Part shown: positions 7,773 to 16,591 of the stretch, in pieces | How positions within the stretch are numbered: position 1 is the stretch's first letter | How the letters are laid out: each line of letters opens with the position of its first letter | Source: Flavobacteriales bacterium | GTDB lineage: Bacteria > Bacteroidota > Bacteroidia > Flavobacteriales > Schleiferiaceae | DNA length: 37,031 nucleotides | Assembly: GCA_007693635.1 (NCBI GenBank) | Contig: REDE01000095.1 | Span: forward strand, 1-37,031 | Direction of reading: 5' to 3' | Notes under the pieces: generated by a model | The model's database searches: none | What the model was told of the DNA's origin: nothing | Seen by the model: only the letters and a program-made list of their open reading frames with translations | Translations under genes and position numbers: made by a program

Positions 7773-8561
7773 ATGACGATTTCTTTTGTAAAATATCAGG
7801 GAACAGGTAACGATTTTATTCTAATCGATAACCGGACGAGACACTTTAATAGCAAAAATATTGATCTCATCAAACAGCTTTGTGATCGCCGATTTGGAAT
7901 TGGTGCAGACGGACTTATCTTATTAGAGAAAAGTGATCAAGCCGACTTCCTAATGGTGTACTTCAACAGCGACGGAAAACCGAGTACCATGTGCGGTAAT
8001 GGGGGAAGATGCATCGTGGCTTTTGCAAACAGCCTAGGAGTCATCGAGAATCGCTGTACGTTTATTGCTCCAGACGGAAAACATCAAGCAGAGATTTTAC
8101 CAAACTCCGAAGTCAGACTTGAGATGAGTAAGGCAAACATGCCGAAAGTTGTTGCGCCTGGTTACGAACTAAATACGGGATCGCCGCATTTGGTGGTTAA
8201 AGAAAAAAACATTTCTACCATCAATGTAAATGAAAAAGGCGCCTATTTTCGCAATGAACCAGCGTATGAAGCTGAAGGCATCAATGTGAACTTCATGCAA
8301 CAAACCGACGAAAATGAATTGATTGTCCGCACCTATGAAAGAGGTGTTGAAGCAGAAACGTACAGCTGTGGAACAGGAGTCACTGCCTGCGCAATTACCG
8401 CAGCATTTCTCGCTAACCGACAGGTGGCGAAATACACCATTAGAACACTAGGTGGCACATTACAGGTAGAATTGGAACGCTTCAATACTGAATACCGAAA
8501 CGTGTGGCTCCAAGGACCCGCAACTAGGGTTTTTGAAGGAGAAATAGAAGTAGAATTATGA
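7773..8561 (+). CDS. dapF: Diaminopimelate epimerase
   Basis: It converts LL- to meso-diaminopimelate, the precursor of lysine and of the peptidoglycan cross-link residue. Seen: the N-terminal GTGNDFILIDNR block and the two catalytic cysteines in MCGNGGRC and SCGTGVTACA, which act as a base/acid pair. The length of 262 aa is normal. The start ATG at 7773 is preceded by a weak -7-like TATATTTA (7733-7740). It is the first gene of a tightly packed cluster continuing into a multiheme cytochrome, mltG and two envelope genes; the next gene starts 4 nt after the stop. The envelope theme (diaminopimelate supply, lytic transglycosylase) fits a cell-wall operon. Confidence 0.97.
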   Translation: MTISFVKYQGTGNDFILIDNRTRHFNSKNIDLIKQLCDRRFGIGADGLILLEKSDQADFLMVYFNSDGKPSTMCGNGGRCIVAFANSLGVIENRCTFIAPDGKHQAEILPNSEVRLEMSKANMPKVVAPGYELNTGSPHLVVKEKNISTINVNEKGAYFRNEPAYEAEGINVNFMQQTDENELIVRTYERGVEAETYSCGTGVTACAITAAFLANRQVAKYTIRTLGGTLQVELERFNTEYRNVWLQGPATRVFEGEIEVEL

Positions 8562-8565
8562 TTGT

Positions 8566-9792
8566 ATGAGGTTTAGTCGAACCTGGCCAGGAGTTTTATT
8601 TCTGCTGAGCATACTTATTTTCAGCTTATCCCTTTGCACAAACCAAGAGGCCAAGGAAGAGCTCGCCTATTGGAATCACTCAGACACCGTTCGCTATATG
8701 GGTATAGAAACATGTGCTGGCTGCCATCGAGATATTGCGGAAAGCTTTCAGCATACTGGCATGGGGCTTTCCTACGAACACGCACATCGAGGAAAAAGCA
8801 TTGCTGATTTTGAAAATCACCCGCCGGTATACGATTCAGTCCTAGATTATTTCTACCGCGCATACTGGAAATCCGACACGCTGATGGTAGAGGAATTTCG
8901 ATTGGATAACCAAGATACCATTCACAAAATCACTCAGTCCATTGATTATATAATTGGCTCTGGTCAACACACGCAATCAAATATTTTTCAAATTGACAAT
9001 CATTTTTTTCAAGCTCCCATTACTTGGTATGCACAAAAAGGAATGGCCGACTTGCCTCCAGGATATGAGGGGGGAGAAAATAGTCGATTCTCAAGGATTA
9101 TTGGCTTGGAATGCATGAGTTGCCACAACGCTATGCCGACAGAATTTGTTATGGGCTCGGAAAACAAATTCAAAAATGTACCACAAGGAATTGATTGCGA
9201 ACGCTGCCACGGACCGGGAAGCGCCCACGTAGCAAAAATATTGCGCGGTGACCTTACCGATACTTCCAAATACATCGACTACAGTATTGTAAATCCCAAA
9301 AAACTCAGTGCGCAACTGCGGTTTGAAATATGCCAACGTTGTCACTTGCAAGGAAATGCAGTATTACAACCAGACAAAAGCTTTCTCGACTTTCGACCCG
9401 GCATGATTCTGCGTGACATTATGGATATTTACCTGCCACGCTACGAGAATGACCACAGCTTTATTATGGCCTCACATGTGGATCGATTTACCCAGAGCAA
9501 GTGCTATCAAAGTGCACCACAAACTTTCGACTGCACCAGTTGCCATAATCCTCATAAAAGTGTTCGGCTCACTGGCACCGAAAGCTTTAATAATTCCTGC
9601 ATGAATTGTCATGCAGGCCCAGAAGTGTGCTCCGAAAAACCCGCAAAAAAAGCACTCCACGAAAACAATTGTGTTGGCTGCCATATGCCTAATCCGGGAG
9701 CAGCGATATTCCACACGTCACTGTCCACGACCATTATATTCGAAAAAATTACGATACCATTTCGCGCAAAGAAAAAATATTTGCTGGATTAG
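8566..9792 (+). CDS. Multiheme cytochrome c, N-terminal part of a frameshifted heme-TPR gene
   Basis: Seen: an N-terminal hydrophobic segment (residues about 8-24) ending SLSLC, which may be a lipidation site or a plain membrane anchor. Seven CxxCH heme motifs follow: CAGCH (50-54), CMSCH, CERCH, CQRCH, CTSCH, CMNCH and CVGCH (369-373). The protein should be exported and loaded with seven c-type hemes. The last 29 or so codons, after 9703, are not real protein: the family-typical continuation DIPHVTVHDHYIRK is encoded in the next frame from 9705 and runs on into the TPR part. The intact gene would therefore be 8566-10508, about 647 aa. The electron partner is unknown; this heme-TPR type is poorly characterised. 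The gene is packed between dapF (4 nt) and mltG. Confidence 0.9.
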   Translation: MRFSRTWPGVLFLLSILIFSLSLCTNQEAKEELAYWNHSDTVRYMGIETCAGCHRDIAESFQHTGMGLSYEHAHRGKSIADFENHPPVYDSVLDYFYRAYWKSDTLMVEEFRLDNQDTIHKITQSIDYIIGSGQHTQSNIFQIDNHFFQAPITWYAQKGMADLPPGYEGGENSRFSRIIGLECMSCHNAMPTEFVMGSENKFKNVPQGIDCERCHGPGSAHVAKILRGDLTDTSKYIDYSIVNPKKLSAQLRFEICQRCHLQGNAVLQPDKSFLDFRPGMILRDIMDIYLPRYENDHSFIMASHVDRFTQSKCYQSAPQTFDCTSCHNPHKSVRLTGTESFNNSCMNCHAGPEVCSEKPAKKALHENNCVGCHMPNPGAAIFHTSLSTTIIFEKITIPFRAKKKYLLD

Positions 9793-10508
9793 CTGCCATT
9801 AATAACAATGAACCAAACTTACGAAGTCGAATTTATGCCTACATACAACAATATGAGCGCTTTGACCCCTCAGCGTACTTATTAGATTCAGCTGCAATTC
9901 TATTGCAAAAAGCCGGACAAGAACAATATCCTGAAGCTTGGATTCACTACTACTATCTGCGACAAAATTTCCGAGCAATACTCAATCACCATAAATTATA
10001 TTCGACAAATTTGGAGTTGAATAAAAAGTCGTACGACAATGCACACGCGTGGACGGCCTTTAGAATTGCCGAAGCCGCCAACCAAACGCGTGACTACAAA
10101 CTTGCTTGGACGTATATTGAAAAGGCCATCGATCTGGCACCTTATATTCCAGAATTCCGATCAAAAGCCGCTGTATTAGCAATTAAAAACCGTGACTTTG
10201 CAGCTGCAAACACACAATTTGAAAAATTAGAGAAAGTGCTAATTTATGATCCCAGTATGTGGAATAACCGTGGGTTTTTAATGGAAAATACCGGACAAGA
10301 AAATCAAGCACTAAAAGCCTACCAGCAAGCCATTGATGTGGATCCCCTCTACCTTCCAGCTTACGTGAAAATCACAGGAATATTCGCTCGTAAAGGGGAA
10401 TTTCAAAATGCGTTGGAATGGATTAATAAAGCACAGCGAATTGCGCCCAATAACCAAGAAATATTAGAAATTCAAAGTTGGGTTGTCCAACAAATTAACA
10501 CAAAATAA
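9705..10508 (+). CDS. C-terminal TPR part of the frameshifted multiheme cytochrome
   Basis: This frame opens with DIPHVTVHDHYIRKNYDTISRKE, the usual sequel to the last heme motif in multiheme cytochrome-TPR proteins, and continues without a stop to 10508. It holds several tetratricopeptide-like helix pairs, for example AWTYIEKAIDLAPYIPEFRSKAA, MWNNRGFLMENTGQENQALKAYQQAIDVDP and ALEWINKAQRIAPNNQE. There is no ATG in its first half, only a TTG at 9903, and no promoter. It is therefore best read as the second half of one gene, needing one extra base (or a -1 slip) around 9697-9705. No slippery heptamer is visible there, so a mutation or a sequencing/assembly error is more likely than programmed frameshifting. 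Confidence 0.8.
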   Translation, partial: DIPHVTVHDHYIRKNYDTISRKEKIFAGLAAINNNEPNLRSRIYAYIQQYERFDPSAYLLDSAAILLQKAGQEQYPEAWIHYYYLRQNFRAILNHHKLYSTNLELNKKSYDNAHAWTAFRIAEAANQTRDYKLAWTYIEKAIDLAPYIPEFRSKAAVLAIKNRDFAAANTQFEKLEKVLIYDPSMWNNRGFLMENTGQENQALKAYQQAIDVDPLYLPAYVKITGIFARKGEFQNALEWINKAQRIAPNNQEILEIQSWVVQQINTK

Positions 10509-10509
10509 T

Positions 10510-11559
10510 ATGCGTACTGCCTTCCGTATTATCATTGGCTCCATTCTGGCCCTTAGCCTACTGATAGGGATTTCCCTAACGTATTTCTACTTTTTCATAT
10601 GGAAGAAACCGCTTTTAGTCAATAGCCCACAAAAAGAACTCTATATCCCCACAAATGCCTCATTAAAAACCGTGCTCGACAGTATTCATGATTGGCCCAT
10701 TAATATGGATACCGCCTCGTTTGCGCTTCTGGCAAGGACCAAAAAACTCGATTTGAATGTCCGTCCGGGTAAATATATCCTAGAGCCCGAAATGAACGTC
10801 AATGAGTTTATTAACTTGCTGCGCGCTGGAAGACAAACCCCGGTGCGTGTGACTTTTAGCTACGTAACAACTTTCCCAGAATTAGCTGGCAAAATTGCCG
10901 CCTCCATCGAAGCCGATTCGTTATCGCTTTTACAGGAAATGACCAATTTAGATCGGACTTGGCCCGACGGTATAAGCTCCGAAAACAATCGCGGTGTGTT
11001 TATCCCCAATACCTACGAAATGTACTGGAATAGCTCCGCCTCAGACTTCATTGAGCGAATGATTATTGAATACCATCGCTTTTGGAGTGAAGCACGCCGA
11101 GAAAAAGCCCGAAATATTGGACTCACACCTAGAGAAGTTATCATTTTAGCATCCATTGTGGAGCGTGAAACCGTTAAAAATGACGAAATGCCAAAAGTAG
11201 CGGGCTTGTATCTAAACCGAATTCGAAAAGGATGGAAGCTTCAATCTGACCCTACTGTTATATTTTCCATTCAACAATCCGATCCACTTTTCGCGCCCCG
11301 TAGAGTCCTTTATCAAGATTTAGAGTTTGACTCTCCATACAATACCTACAAGTATCACGGATTGCCACCAGGCCCAATTAGTTTCCCAAGTACAAGCGCC
11401 CTTCGCGCTGTTCTCAACGCTGAGCAACACGAATACATGTACATGTGTGCAAATCCCGATTCCCCAGGATACCATAGCTTTGCACGCAACGATAGAGAAC
11501 ATCAAATCAATAAAGCAAAATACGTACAATGGCTGCAAAAGCAAGGTATTCGACGCTGA
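10510..11559 (+). CDS. mltG: Endolytic murein transglycosylase MltG
   Basis: It cleaves nascent glycan strands at the inner membrane and is thought to set their length. Seen: one N-terminal membrane helix (FRIIIGSILALSLLIGISLTYFYFFIW), a LysM-like region, and the YceG catalytic block ASIVERETVKNDEMPKVAGLYLNRI with the catalytic Glu at residue 218, followed by LQSDPTVIFS and the typical YNTYKYHGLPPGPISFPS. The ATG at 10510 starts one base after the preceding stop; a TTG-initiated extension upstream would overlap the TPR frame and is unlikely. 349 aa. The end overlaps the next gene by 31 nt, so the cluster is probably cotranscribed. Confidence 0.95.
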   Translation: MRTAFRIIIGSILALSLLIGISLTYFYFFIWKKPLLVNSPQKELYIPTNASLKTVLDSIHDWPINMDTASFALLARTKKLDLNVRPGKYILEPEMNVNEFINLLRAGRQTPVRVTFSYVTTFPELAGKIAASIEADSLSLLQEMTNLDRTWPDGISSENNRGVFIPNTYEMYWNSSASDFIERMIIEYHRFWSEARREKARNIGLTPREVIILASIVERETVKNDEMPKVAGLYLNRIRKGWKLQSDPTVIFSIQQSDPLFAPRRVLYQDLEFDSPYNTYKYHGLPPGPISFPSTSALRAVLNAEQHEYMYMCANPDSPGYHSFARNDREHQINKAKYVQWLQKQGIRR

Positions 11560-12446
11560 TTGCCATACTCCTTAGTTCACAAATATTTGCTCAATTTTCG
11601 TGGGATGAGTTTCTGACACCGTCCGATACCTTGAATCGCCAACGATTGATTCGAACCTCTGTAGCCGCAGGAACTTTTGCTACGCTGACACTCACCGGAC
11701 TCTACCAATTATGGTACGCCGACTATCCGCAAAGTAGTTTTCAATTTAACAACGATAATCGCGATTGGCTACAAATGGACAAACTAGGCCACTCCCTATC
11801 AGCTTACTATTCTGGAGTTACCATGTACCGCACAATGAGATGGACAGGAATGCCAAAAGAAAAAGCGCTTTGGTACGGAGGCCTACAAGGATGGGTTTTT
11901 CTGCTAGCTGTTGAAGTTTTTGATGGCTTTTCTGAAGAATGGGGATTTTCAACAGGAGATTTTATCGCAAACTCTTTGGGAAGCGCACTTGCTATTGGAC
12001 AAGAAGCCGCTTGGGACGAACAACGAATACTGATGAAGTTCTCATTTAGCGGAAGTCCCTATCGCACCGAAAACCCCAGTCTGTTGGGAGAAAATGCCTG
12101 GCAATCCTGGCTGAAAGACTACAACGGGCAAACGTACTGGATTTCGACAAGTCCTGGAAGCTTTGGCTGGGAATCATGGCCCAAATGGCTCATGTTTTCC
12201 GTGGGACATAGCGGAATGGGCATGGCCACAGGAGATCCCAATGAACAAGCTATGAATCCTAGATTTGATCATCTACTGCGCCAAAGACAATTTCTTTTTT
12301 CGTTGGACGTTGATTTAACAAAAATCCCCATCAAAAATAGATTTTGGAGAAATGTTGTACACTCACTGAATCTTGTAAAGATTCCATTCCCTACCTTTGA
12401 ACTTCAACAAAACGGATCAACACAATGGCACTGGATGTATTTTTAA
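11529..12446 (+). CDS. DUF2279-family envelope protein
   Basis: This is a 305-residue protein with an N-terminal signal peptide ending near residue 21 (SSQIFAQF). Seen: the block MDKLGHSLSAYYSG (83-96), followed by hydrophobic stretches (LQGWVFLLAVEVFDGFSEEWGFSTGDFIANSLGSALA), is the hallmark of the DUF2279/YfiM-like family of predicted periplasmic or membrane proteins of unknown function. The conserved Asp/Lys/His in DKLGH and the FSTGDFIAN motif recall PAP2/VanZ-like membrane folds, but no catalytic role is known. The start lies inside the mltG end and its own end overlaps the next gene by 22 nt, indicating one operon. Confidence 0.75.
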   Translation: MAAKARYSTLIAILLSSQIFAQFSWDEFLTPSDTLNRQRLIRTSVAAGTFATLTLTGLYQLWYADYPQSSFQFNNDNRDWLQMDKLGHSLSAYYSGVTMYRTMRWTGMPKEKALWYGGLQGWVFLLAVEVFDGFSEEWGFSTGDFIANSLGSALAIGQEAAWDEQRILMKFSFSGSPYRTENPSLLGENAWQSWLKDYNGQTYWISTSPGSFGWESWPKWLMFSVGHSGMGMATGDPNEQAMNPRFDHLLRQRQFLFSLDVDLTKIPIKNRFWRNVVHSLNLVKIPFPTFELQQNGSTQWHWMYF

Positions 12447-12823
12447 AGACGAAAACTTTGGTCTTAGCAGCATTATTATTGCTTAGCGGTTGTCGAGACT
12501 TCCGAGAAGTTGACTTTTTTGTGCATAATAATACCAATCAAAATATCGTGGTAATCTACAGAGTACGGGTATGTATGGGAACGCAAACCTCCTGCTTACC
12601 CCGAACTTTTACAGATACCATTGCCTCTGGAAATGAAAAACTATTGTACTTTCAAGACAATATCACTACGGATTTCGATATTGAAGAGGGATTTTTCAAT
12701 TTTGAAGTAGAGCAAAATGGCGTTACTTCAAACTACAATTTTTGGAAAAGTGAAAAACTAGAAAAAATGGTTGAAGACGATAAGATCACCTATCGCCTTC
12801 AAGTAGACGCTTCGTTTTTCTGA
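12425..12823 (+). CDS. Small predicted lipoprotein, unknown function
   Basis: 132 aa. Seen: a signal peptide with a classic lipobox (LALLLLSGC-like, ALLLLSGCRDF), so lipidation is expected at Cys23. The mature part (DFFVHNNTNQNIVVIYRV, then a Cys pair in VCMGTQTSC) is rich in beta-prone residues and suggests a small Ig-like or beta-sandwich domain. I recognise no family. It overlaps the DUF2279 gene by 22 nt, is last in the dapF-mltG cluster, and faces the hydrolase gene convergently with only 17 nt between the stops and no visible terminator. Confidence 0.7.
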   Translation: MALDVFLKTKTLVLAALLLLSGCRDFREVDFFVHNNTNQNIVVIYRVRVCMGTQTSCLPRTFTDTIASGNEKLLYFQDNITTDFDIEEGFFNFEVEQNGVTSNYNFWKSEKLEKMVEDDKITYRLQVDASFF

Positions 12824-12840
12824 GTGCTTTAGAAGGTTTA

Positions 12841-13857
12841 CTAGTAGATAAGCGAACTTAACTGAAAGAGCAGCCTAGCCGCAACATTGGCATCCCACTC
12901 ATCGTCAGATACCCCTACTTCATTGATATCAAACCCGATAATACTCCGACCACTCTTGAGTATGGATCCCACCAAAAACAGAATTTGATCAGGGGTGTAG
13001 CCGCCCGCGACCGGAGTACCTGTGTTGGGACAAAAACGTGGGTCGAGACCGTCGATGTCGAAGGTTATATACACCTTTTCCGGTAAAGTGGAAATCACCT
13101 CATCGCAGATCGACTTCCATGTTTTGCCCGATAGTAAACCAAACTGTACGTCGCGGTCGTAAAAAATATTGATGCGCTCGTCGTTTTCACCGAGTAAAAA
13201 TTCGTCGCGACAAAAATCGCGAATACCCAATAAGGTAAATGAACTCGCTAAATTTTCTTGTAACGCATTATAAGTGATTGACGCGTGCGAATAGGTGAAT
13301 CCTTCAAAGGCATTTCGCAAATCTGCATGGGCATCAATCTGCAAAATCCCGTAAGAAGAATGATGCTTTTTCATGGCACGAAACATCCCTAGGGGCGTGC
13401 TGTGGTCACCACCGAGCAGAATTACTTTTTTCCCTAAAGAGATGTAGTGACTAACCGTAGATTCCACCCACTGATTCATTTGCATACAACCCTTATCAAC
13501 GGCGAGCTTCCACTCTGGATTAGGCGTTTCTTCATTCTCCAATGCAGCAATATGTTTTTCAGCTAATGCCCGTAACTCAAGGGAAAGATTGCGTAAATGC
13601 TCTGGCTCATTAATCATAAAAATTCCCTTTTGCCAAAAGTCTGGATTGGTGCGATCAAATATATCTACTTGTGCCGAAGCTTTTAAAACCGCCTGTGGAC
13701 CGTCCATTGTACCATCGCCGTAAGAAACGGTAACCTGCCAAGGAACGGGAATTACGATCACCTCACTTTCTTCCTCTGTAAATGGCAAACCGTACAAAGT
13801 AGGATTGGTCGCTAGCGCATTAACGTCAAAATCACGAATTTTATCTTGCTTAGTCAT
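12841..13857 (-). CDS. Arginase/agmatinase/formimidoylglutamase-family hydrolase
   Basis: This ureohydrolase-fold enzyme uses a binuclear Mn centre to split a guanidino or formimino group. Seen: metal motifs GGDH (149-152), DAHAD (175-179) and FDIDGLDP (266-273), plus the PNTGTPVAGGYT loop and a C-terminal SIIGFDINEV. Length 338 aa. Bacteroidota carry close relatives annotated as agmatinase or formimidoylglutamase; the residues seen do not decide between arginine, agmatine and formimidoylglutamate. No hut or arginine genes are adjacent. It has its own promoter with the -7 element only 5 nt from the ATG, so the mRNA may be leaderless. Confidence 0.88.
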   Translation of the reverse strand: MTKQDKIRDFDVNALATNPTLYGLPFTEEESEVIVIPVPWQVTVSYGDGTMDGPQAVLKASAQVDIFDRTNPDFWQKGIFMINEPEHLRNLSLELRALAEKHIAALENEETPNPEWKLAVDKGCMQMNQWVESTVSHYISLGKKVILLGGDHSTPLGMFRAMKKHHSSYGILQIDAHADLRNAFEGFTYSHASITYNALQENLASSFTLLGIRDFCRDEFLLGENDERINIFYDRDVQFGLLSGKTWKSICDEVISTLPEKVYITFDIDGLDPRFCPNTGTPVAGGYTPDQILFLVGSILKSGRSIIGFDINEVGVSDDEWDANVAARLLFQLSSLIY

Positions 13858-13862
13858 GTCGG

Positions 13863-13894
13863 CAAAAGTATATATTAATCAGAGCACAAAAGTA
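13863..13894 (-). promoter_or_regulatory. Tandem -7-like elements before the ureohydrolase gene
   Basis: On the minus strand TACTTTTG occurs twice, at 13894-13887 and 13870-13863. The TTTG of the first lies 16 nt from the second, so it can act as the -33 box. The second is followed by CCGAC and then the ATG at 13857. Confidence 0.55.
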
Positions 13895-13899
13895 GCCGA

Positions 13900-16434
13900 T
13901 TAATGCACAATGGCAAACGCATCTTTATAAACTTTCCGCTTGCCGCTTGGAAAAAGAACTTCCAAACTCACAATATATAATCCACTTGGTGCATACTCGC
14001 CCCTACTGGTTCGGCCGTCCCACACAAGAACCCCAGAACTGCCTAACAAATCTCGCTGAGGAAAAACGTAGACTTCAAAGCCATTGGCCGTATGAATTCT
14101 TAAATGCCCAACCCCTCCCATATCTGCAAAATCATAAAAGACTTCAAGCAATTCCGAACGATTGAGGTTGATCACATCTTTACCTAAAGAAAAAGCCTCC
14201 TCGGTATGTCCCATATTCCGAAACTGACTATTGGGCAGCCCAGGCGTTCCCCAATGCGCCTGTGACGTAGCCGAAACCCAAGTCTCCCTTTCCATTGATG
14301 GATTATTCGGGTGCACTCGCTCGAGTGAGATTCCCCGAACATCCTGTAAAAACGGACTGTGCATAGATTCGTCGTAAAGCATAGAATCCAAGAGAATCCC
14401 CTCCTGGCCCAAAAGAGCCAGTCCACCCGAGGCATTAGGCATGCTCGGTAAAGAAGCCCGACGAATGGCCCCTGAGTTTGAATTTGTAAAATCCCGAACA
14501 ATGCGATCTGGATGAGGGGAAAAAGCGATGATTTGTCCGGGAGCGAAAAGAAATGACGAATCAAGCAGTCTACGAATATCGAAAACCTCCGCATCGTAAC
14601 GAGCCAGGGAAACGCCTTGTAAGTCTAACCACGCATTGCTCGCATTGATCAATTCGACATACGAAGCGCCATTCGTTGGGGGCGCTGGTAAAATTTCGTT
14701 AATCAAAAGCTCACCGGGCTTTGGTCTTTCCGGTTTCACAAAAACCAAGGTGGTGTCTCCCCACTTCTGCCCCATACAATCTGATAAAACACCCTCAATA
14801 CGAACCGGCATTTCTACCTGATCAATAAATGGTGCAAGGTCTATTCTCAAACATCGTTCATGCCTTAAAAATCGGTCAGTCTTAACTCCCCGTACTGTGA
14901 CCTCCAACTCAGAGTCATCTTCAATAGGCAGATTAAAATACACCTCACCCCATCTTCCACCCAAAAATGCCGTGTGAGAGACACGCAAAGGCTCAATGAG
15001 TTCCGTGAGACTATTTGCTCTTCCCGGAGTACCACCAATCGCAGAATTCGAAGCTCCCCAGTTAGATGGGTCATTACACATCCGGTCCTTAATTCGACGC
15101 TCTAGCGACCACCCGCCTCCAGATTTTGCTGCATCATTGTACCAATCAAGCTGGTAATCCACCCGATCCATGATTTCCGCATCGGGAGAAAACAAAAGCA
15201 CCAAACCCGAAGAATTAGGAAGTGCATTAACACCCCAATCCATTGGCGCCACCAGTAGTGAATCACTAAACCACCACGCATCGTTAGCACGTACGAGAAG
15301 CAAATATCCCTTCGAGGGAATAGTAACCTCAGGCAAAAAACGATGCGTCGATCCCGTTTGAATTTGCCAATTTCCTAAATCCAAATCCCATTGAGTCGCG
15401 TTAAATAACTCTACGTATTCAATCTCAGGCAAATGAGCAACCGCTGGAGATGGGTCTATCATAAGTTCATTGATAATAACATCGCCCACCTTGGGTTTAA
15501 AGCGAAAAAAGACAATGCTTGAATCGAGGTTTTCCAACGACTCCGATGATTGTAGTCCAGAAATTCTGTAAACGTATTGCCGATTATATTCAAATGTATC
15601 TGAAGTGAAAATCAATTCAATTCGGTAAGGATCATCGCGATGGTACAGTCCATTAAAGTTGACCCTTGGAGTAAGATTAAGTTGCTGCAAAGAAGAAAAA
15701 ACCGGGGGATGTGAAAGTTCAAGAATGGCCCGGTGATTATCCATCACCTCTACCCTGCTAACCAAAAAGGGAGAATTACTATAGAACGAGCCACCTTCGA
15801 CACTCAAGTTTGAAAACCTAATTTTATCTGCCCGAGTAGCGGTGTATCGACAAATAAAGCCAACATAAGGACCGGGAGAAATGGTATTATCCAAGGCACT
15901 CCCCAGTATCATCATCCCGGAACCCGTATCACATTTAAGTGTCCAAACACCTTGAGGAGAACGTTCCAGTTCAATATCGACCCCAACATTTGGCACTTGC
16001 AGGAAATTTGCACTGCTTTCCACAACTGTCGCGTTGGTGGTTCCATTTCTACGCATCAGGCTAATTCGTCGCTGCGTTCCCCCGCCAATTCGAACGAAAT
16101 ATCCCTGATTATCACCAAAAAGATCGGTTCGGTGCATCCCCACTGCGAAGGCTGCATAATTCGAAGATGATGGAGTAAAATCCATTTCCACGCGGAATTG
16201 CCAACGAGCACTGTCCCAAGCAGAGCTAAGTCGAAACAATTGAGCATCTCGCGCCACGCTATCGGCCAGCGACAACATGCCCGAAGCACCATTATTTGAA
16301 AATAAGCTCGTATCACCGAACCAACGATCCGGATGTCTAAAATTACTAAAATCATCCGTCCAAACCGATTGGGCTTGGGCGTCCGAGGCGACAAAATAAA
16401 CCATGCAGATAACTGCAAATAGATAGCGTTTCAT
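13900..16434 (-). CDS. Secreted lamin-tail-domain protein with a FlgD-like C-terminus
   Basis: 844 aa with a signal peptide (MKRYLFAVICMVYFVASDAQAQ). Seen: an N-terminal laminin-G/concanavalin-like segment (WQFRVEMDFTPSS, then FAVGMHRTDLFGDNQGYFVRIGG), then a first lamin-tail domain (VGDVIINELMIDPSP, then IEYVELFNATQWDLDLGNW) and a second one (PGELLINEILPAPPTNGASYVELINAS). The C-terminus (VLVWDGRTSRGEYAPSGLYIVSLEV) resembles the FlgD-like module that often ends gliding or T9SS-exported proteins in Bacteroidota, though it is not the canonical type A signal. It probably sits on or outside the outer membrane; its substrate or partner is unknown. It has its own promoter at 16456-16487. Confidence 0.85.
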   Translation of the reverse strand: MKRYLFAVICMVYFVASDAQAQSVWTDDFSNFRHPDRWFGDTSLFSNNGASGMLSLADSVARDAQLFRLSSAWDSARWQFRVEMDFTPSSSNYAAFAVGMHRTDLFGDNQGYFVRIGGGTQRRISLMRRNGTTNATVVESSANFLQVPNVGVDIELERSPQGVWTLKCDTGSGMMILGSALDNTISPGPYVGFICRYTATRADKIRFSNLSVEGGSFYSNSPFLVSRVEVMDNHRAILELSHPPVFSSLQQLNLTPRVNFNGLYHRDDPYRIELIFTSDTFEYNRQYVYRISGLQSSESLENLDSSIVFFRFKPKVGDVIINELMIDPSPAVAHLPEIEYVELFNATQWDLDLGNWQIQTGSTHRFLPEVTIPSKGYLLLVRANDAWWFSDSLLVAPMDWGVNALPNSSGLVLLFSPDAEIMDRVDYQLDWYNDAAKSGGGWSLERRIKDRMCNDPSNWGASNSAIGGTPGRANSLTELIEPLRVSHTAFLGGRWGEVYFNLPIEDDSELEVTVRGVKTDRFLRHERCLRIDLAPFIDQVEMPVRIEGVLSDCMGQKWGDTTLVFVKPERPKPGELLINEILPAPPTNGASYVELINASNAWLDLQGVSLARYDAEVFDIRRLLDSSFLFAPGQIIAFSPHPDRIVRDFTNSNSGAIRRASLPSMPNASGGLALLGQEGILLDSMLYDESMHSPFLQDVRGISLERVHPNNPSMERETWVSATSQAHWGTPGLPNSQFRNMGHTEEAFSLGKDVINLNRSELLEVFYDFADMGGVGHLRIHTANGFEVYVFPQRDLLGSSGVLVWDGRTSRGEYAPSGLYIVSLEVLFPSGKRKVYKDAFAIVH

Positions 16435-16455
16435 GATTCGTTAAAATTTTTCTGA

Positions 16456-16487
16456 CAAAATTAGCTCAAACCGTCAAAAAATACAAA
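16456..16487 (-). promoter_or_regulatory. Bacteroidota-type promoter for the lamin-tail protein gene
   Basis: On the minus strand TTTG (16487-16484) is 20 nt from TAATTTTG (16463-16456). The gene starts at 16434, so the leader would be about 15 nt. Confidence 0.6.
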
Positions 16488-16551
16488 TTTTCTTACATTT
16501 TAATCACTGAACAAATTCAAAAGTTAATTTTCTCATTCTACCAACAGAGCG

Positions 16552-16559
16552 TACTTTTG
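16552..16559 (+). promoter_or_regulatory. Putative -7 element of the uvrD-murA cluster
   Basis: TACTTTTG matches TAnnTTTG and lies 33 nt before the TTG start at 16592. No TTG is found at -33. It is in divergent arrangement with the promoter at 16456-16487. Confidence 0.5.
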
Positions 16560-16591
16560 TAAATTGCTGACACTCAAAAAAGCGATTAAAC

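Noticed and set aside
9697-9705. Programmed ribosomal frameshifting as explanation of the split cytochrome gene.
   Set aside because: No X-XXY-YYZ slippery heptamer and no evident downstream stimulatory structure at the break.
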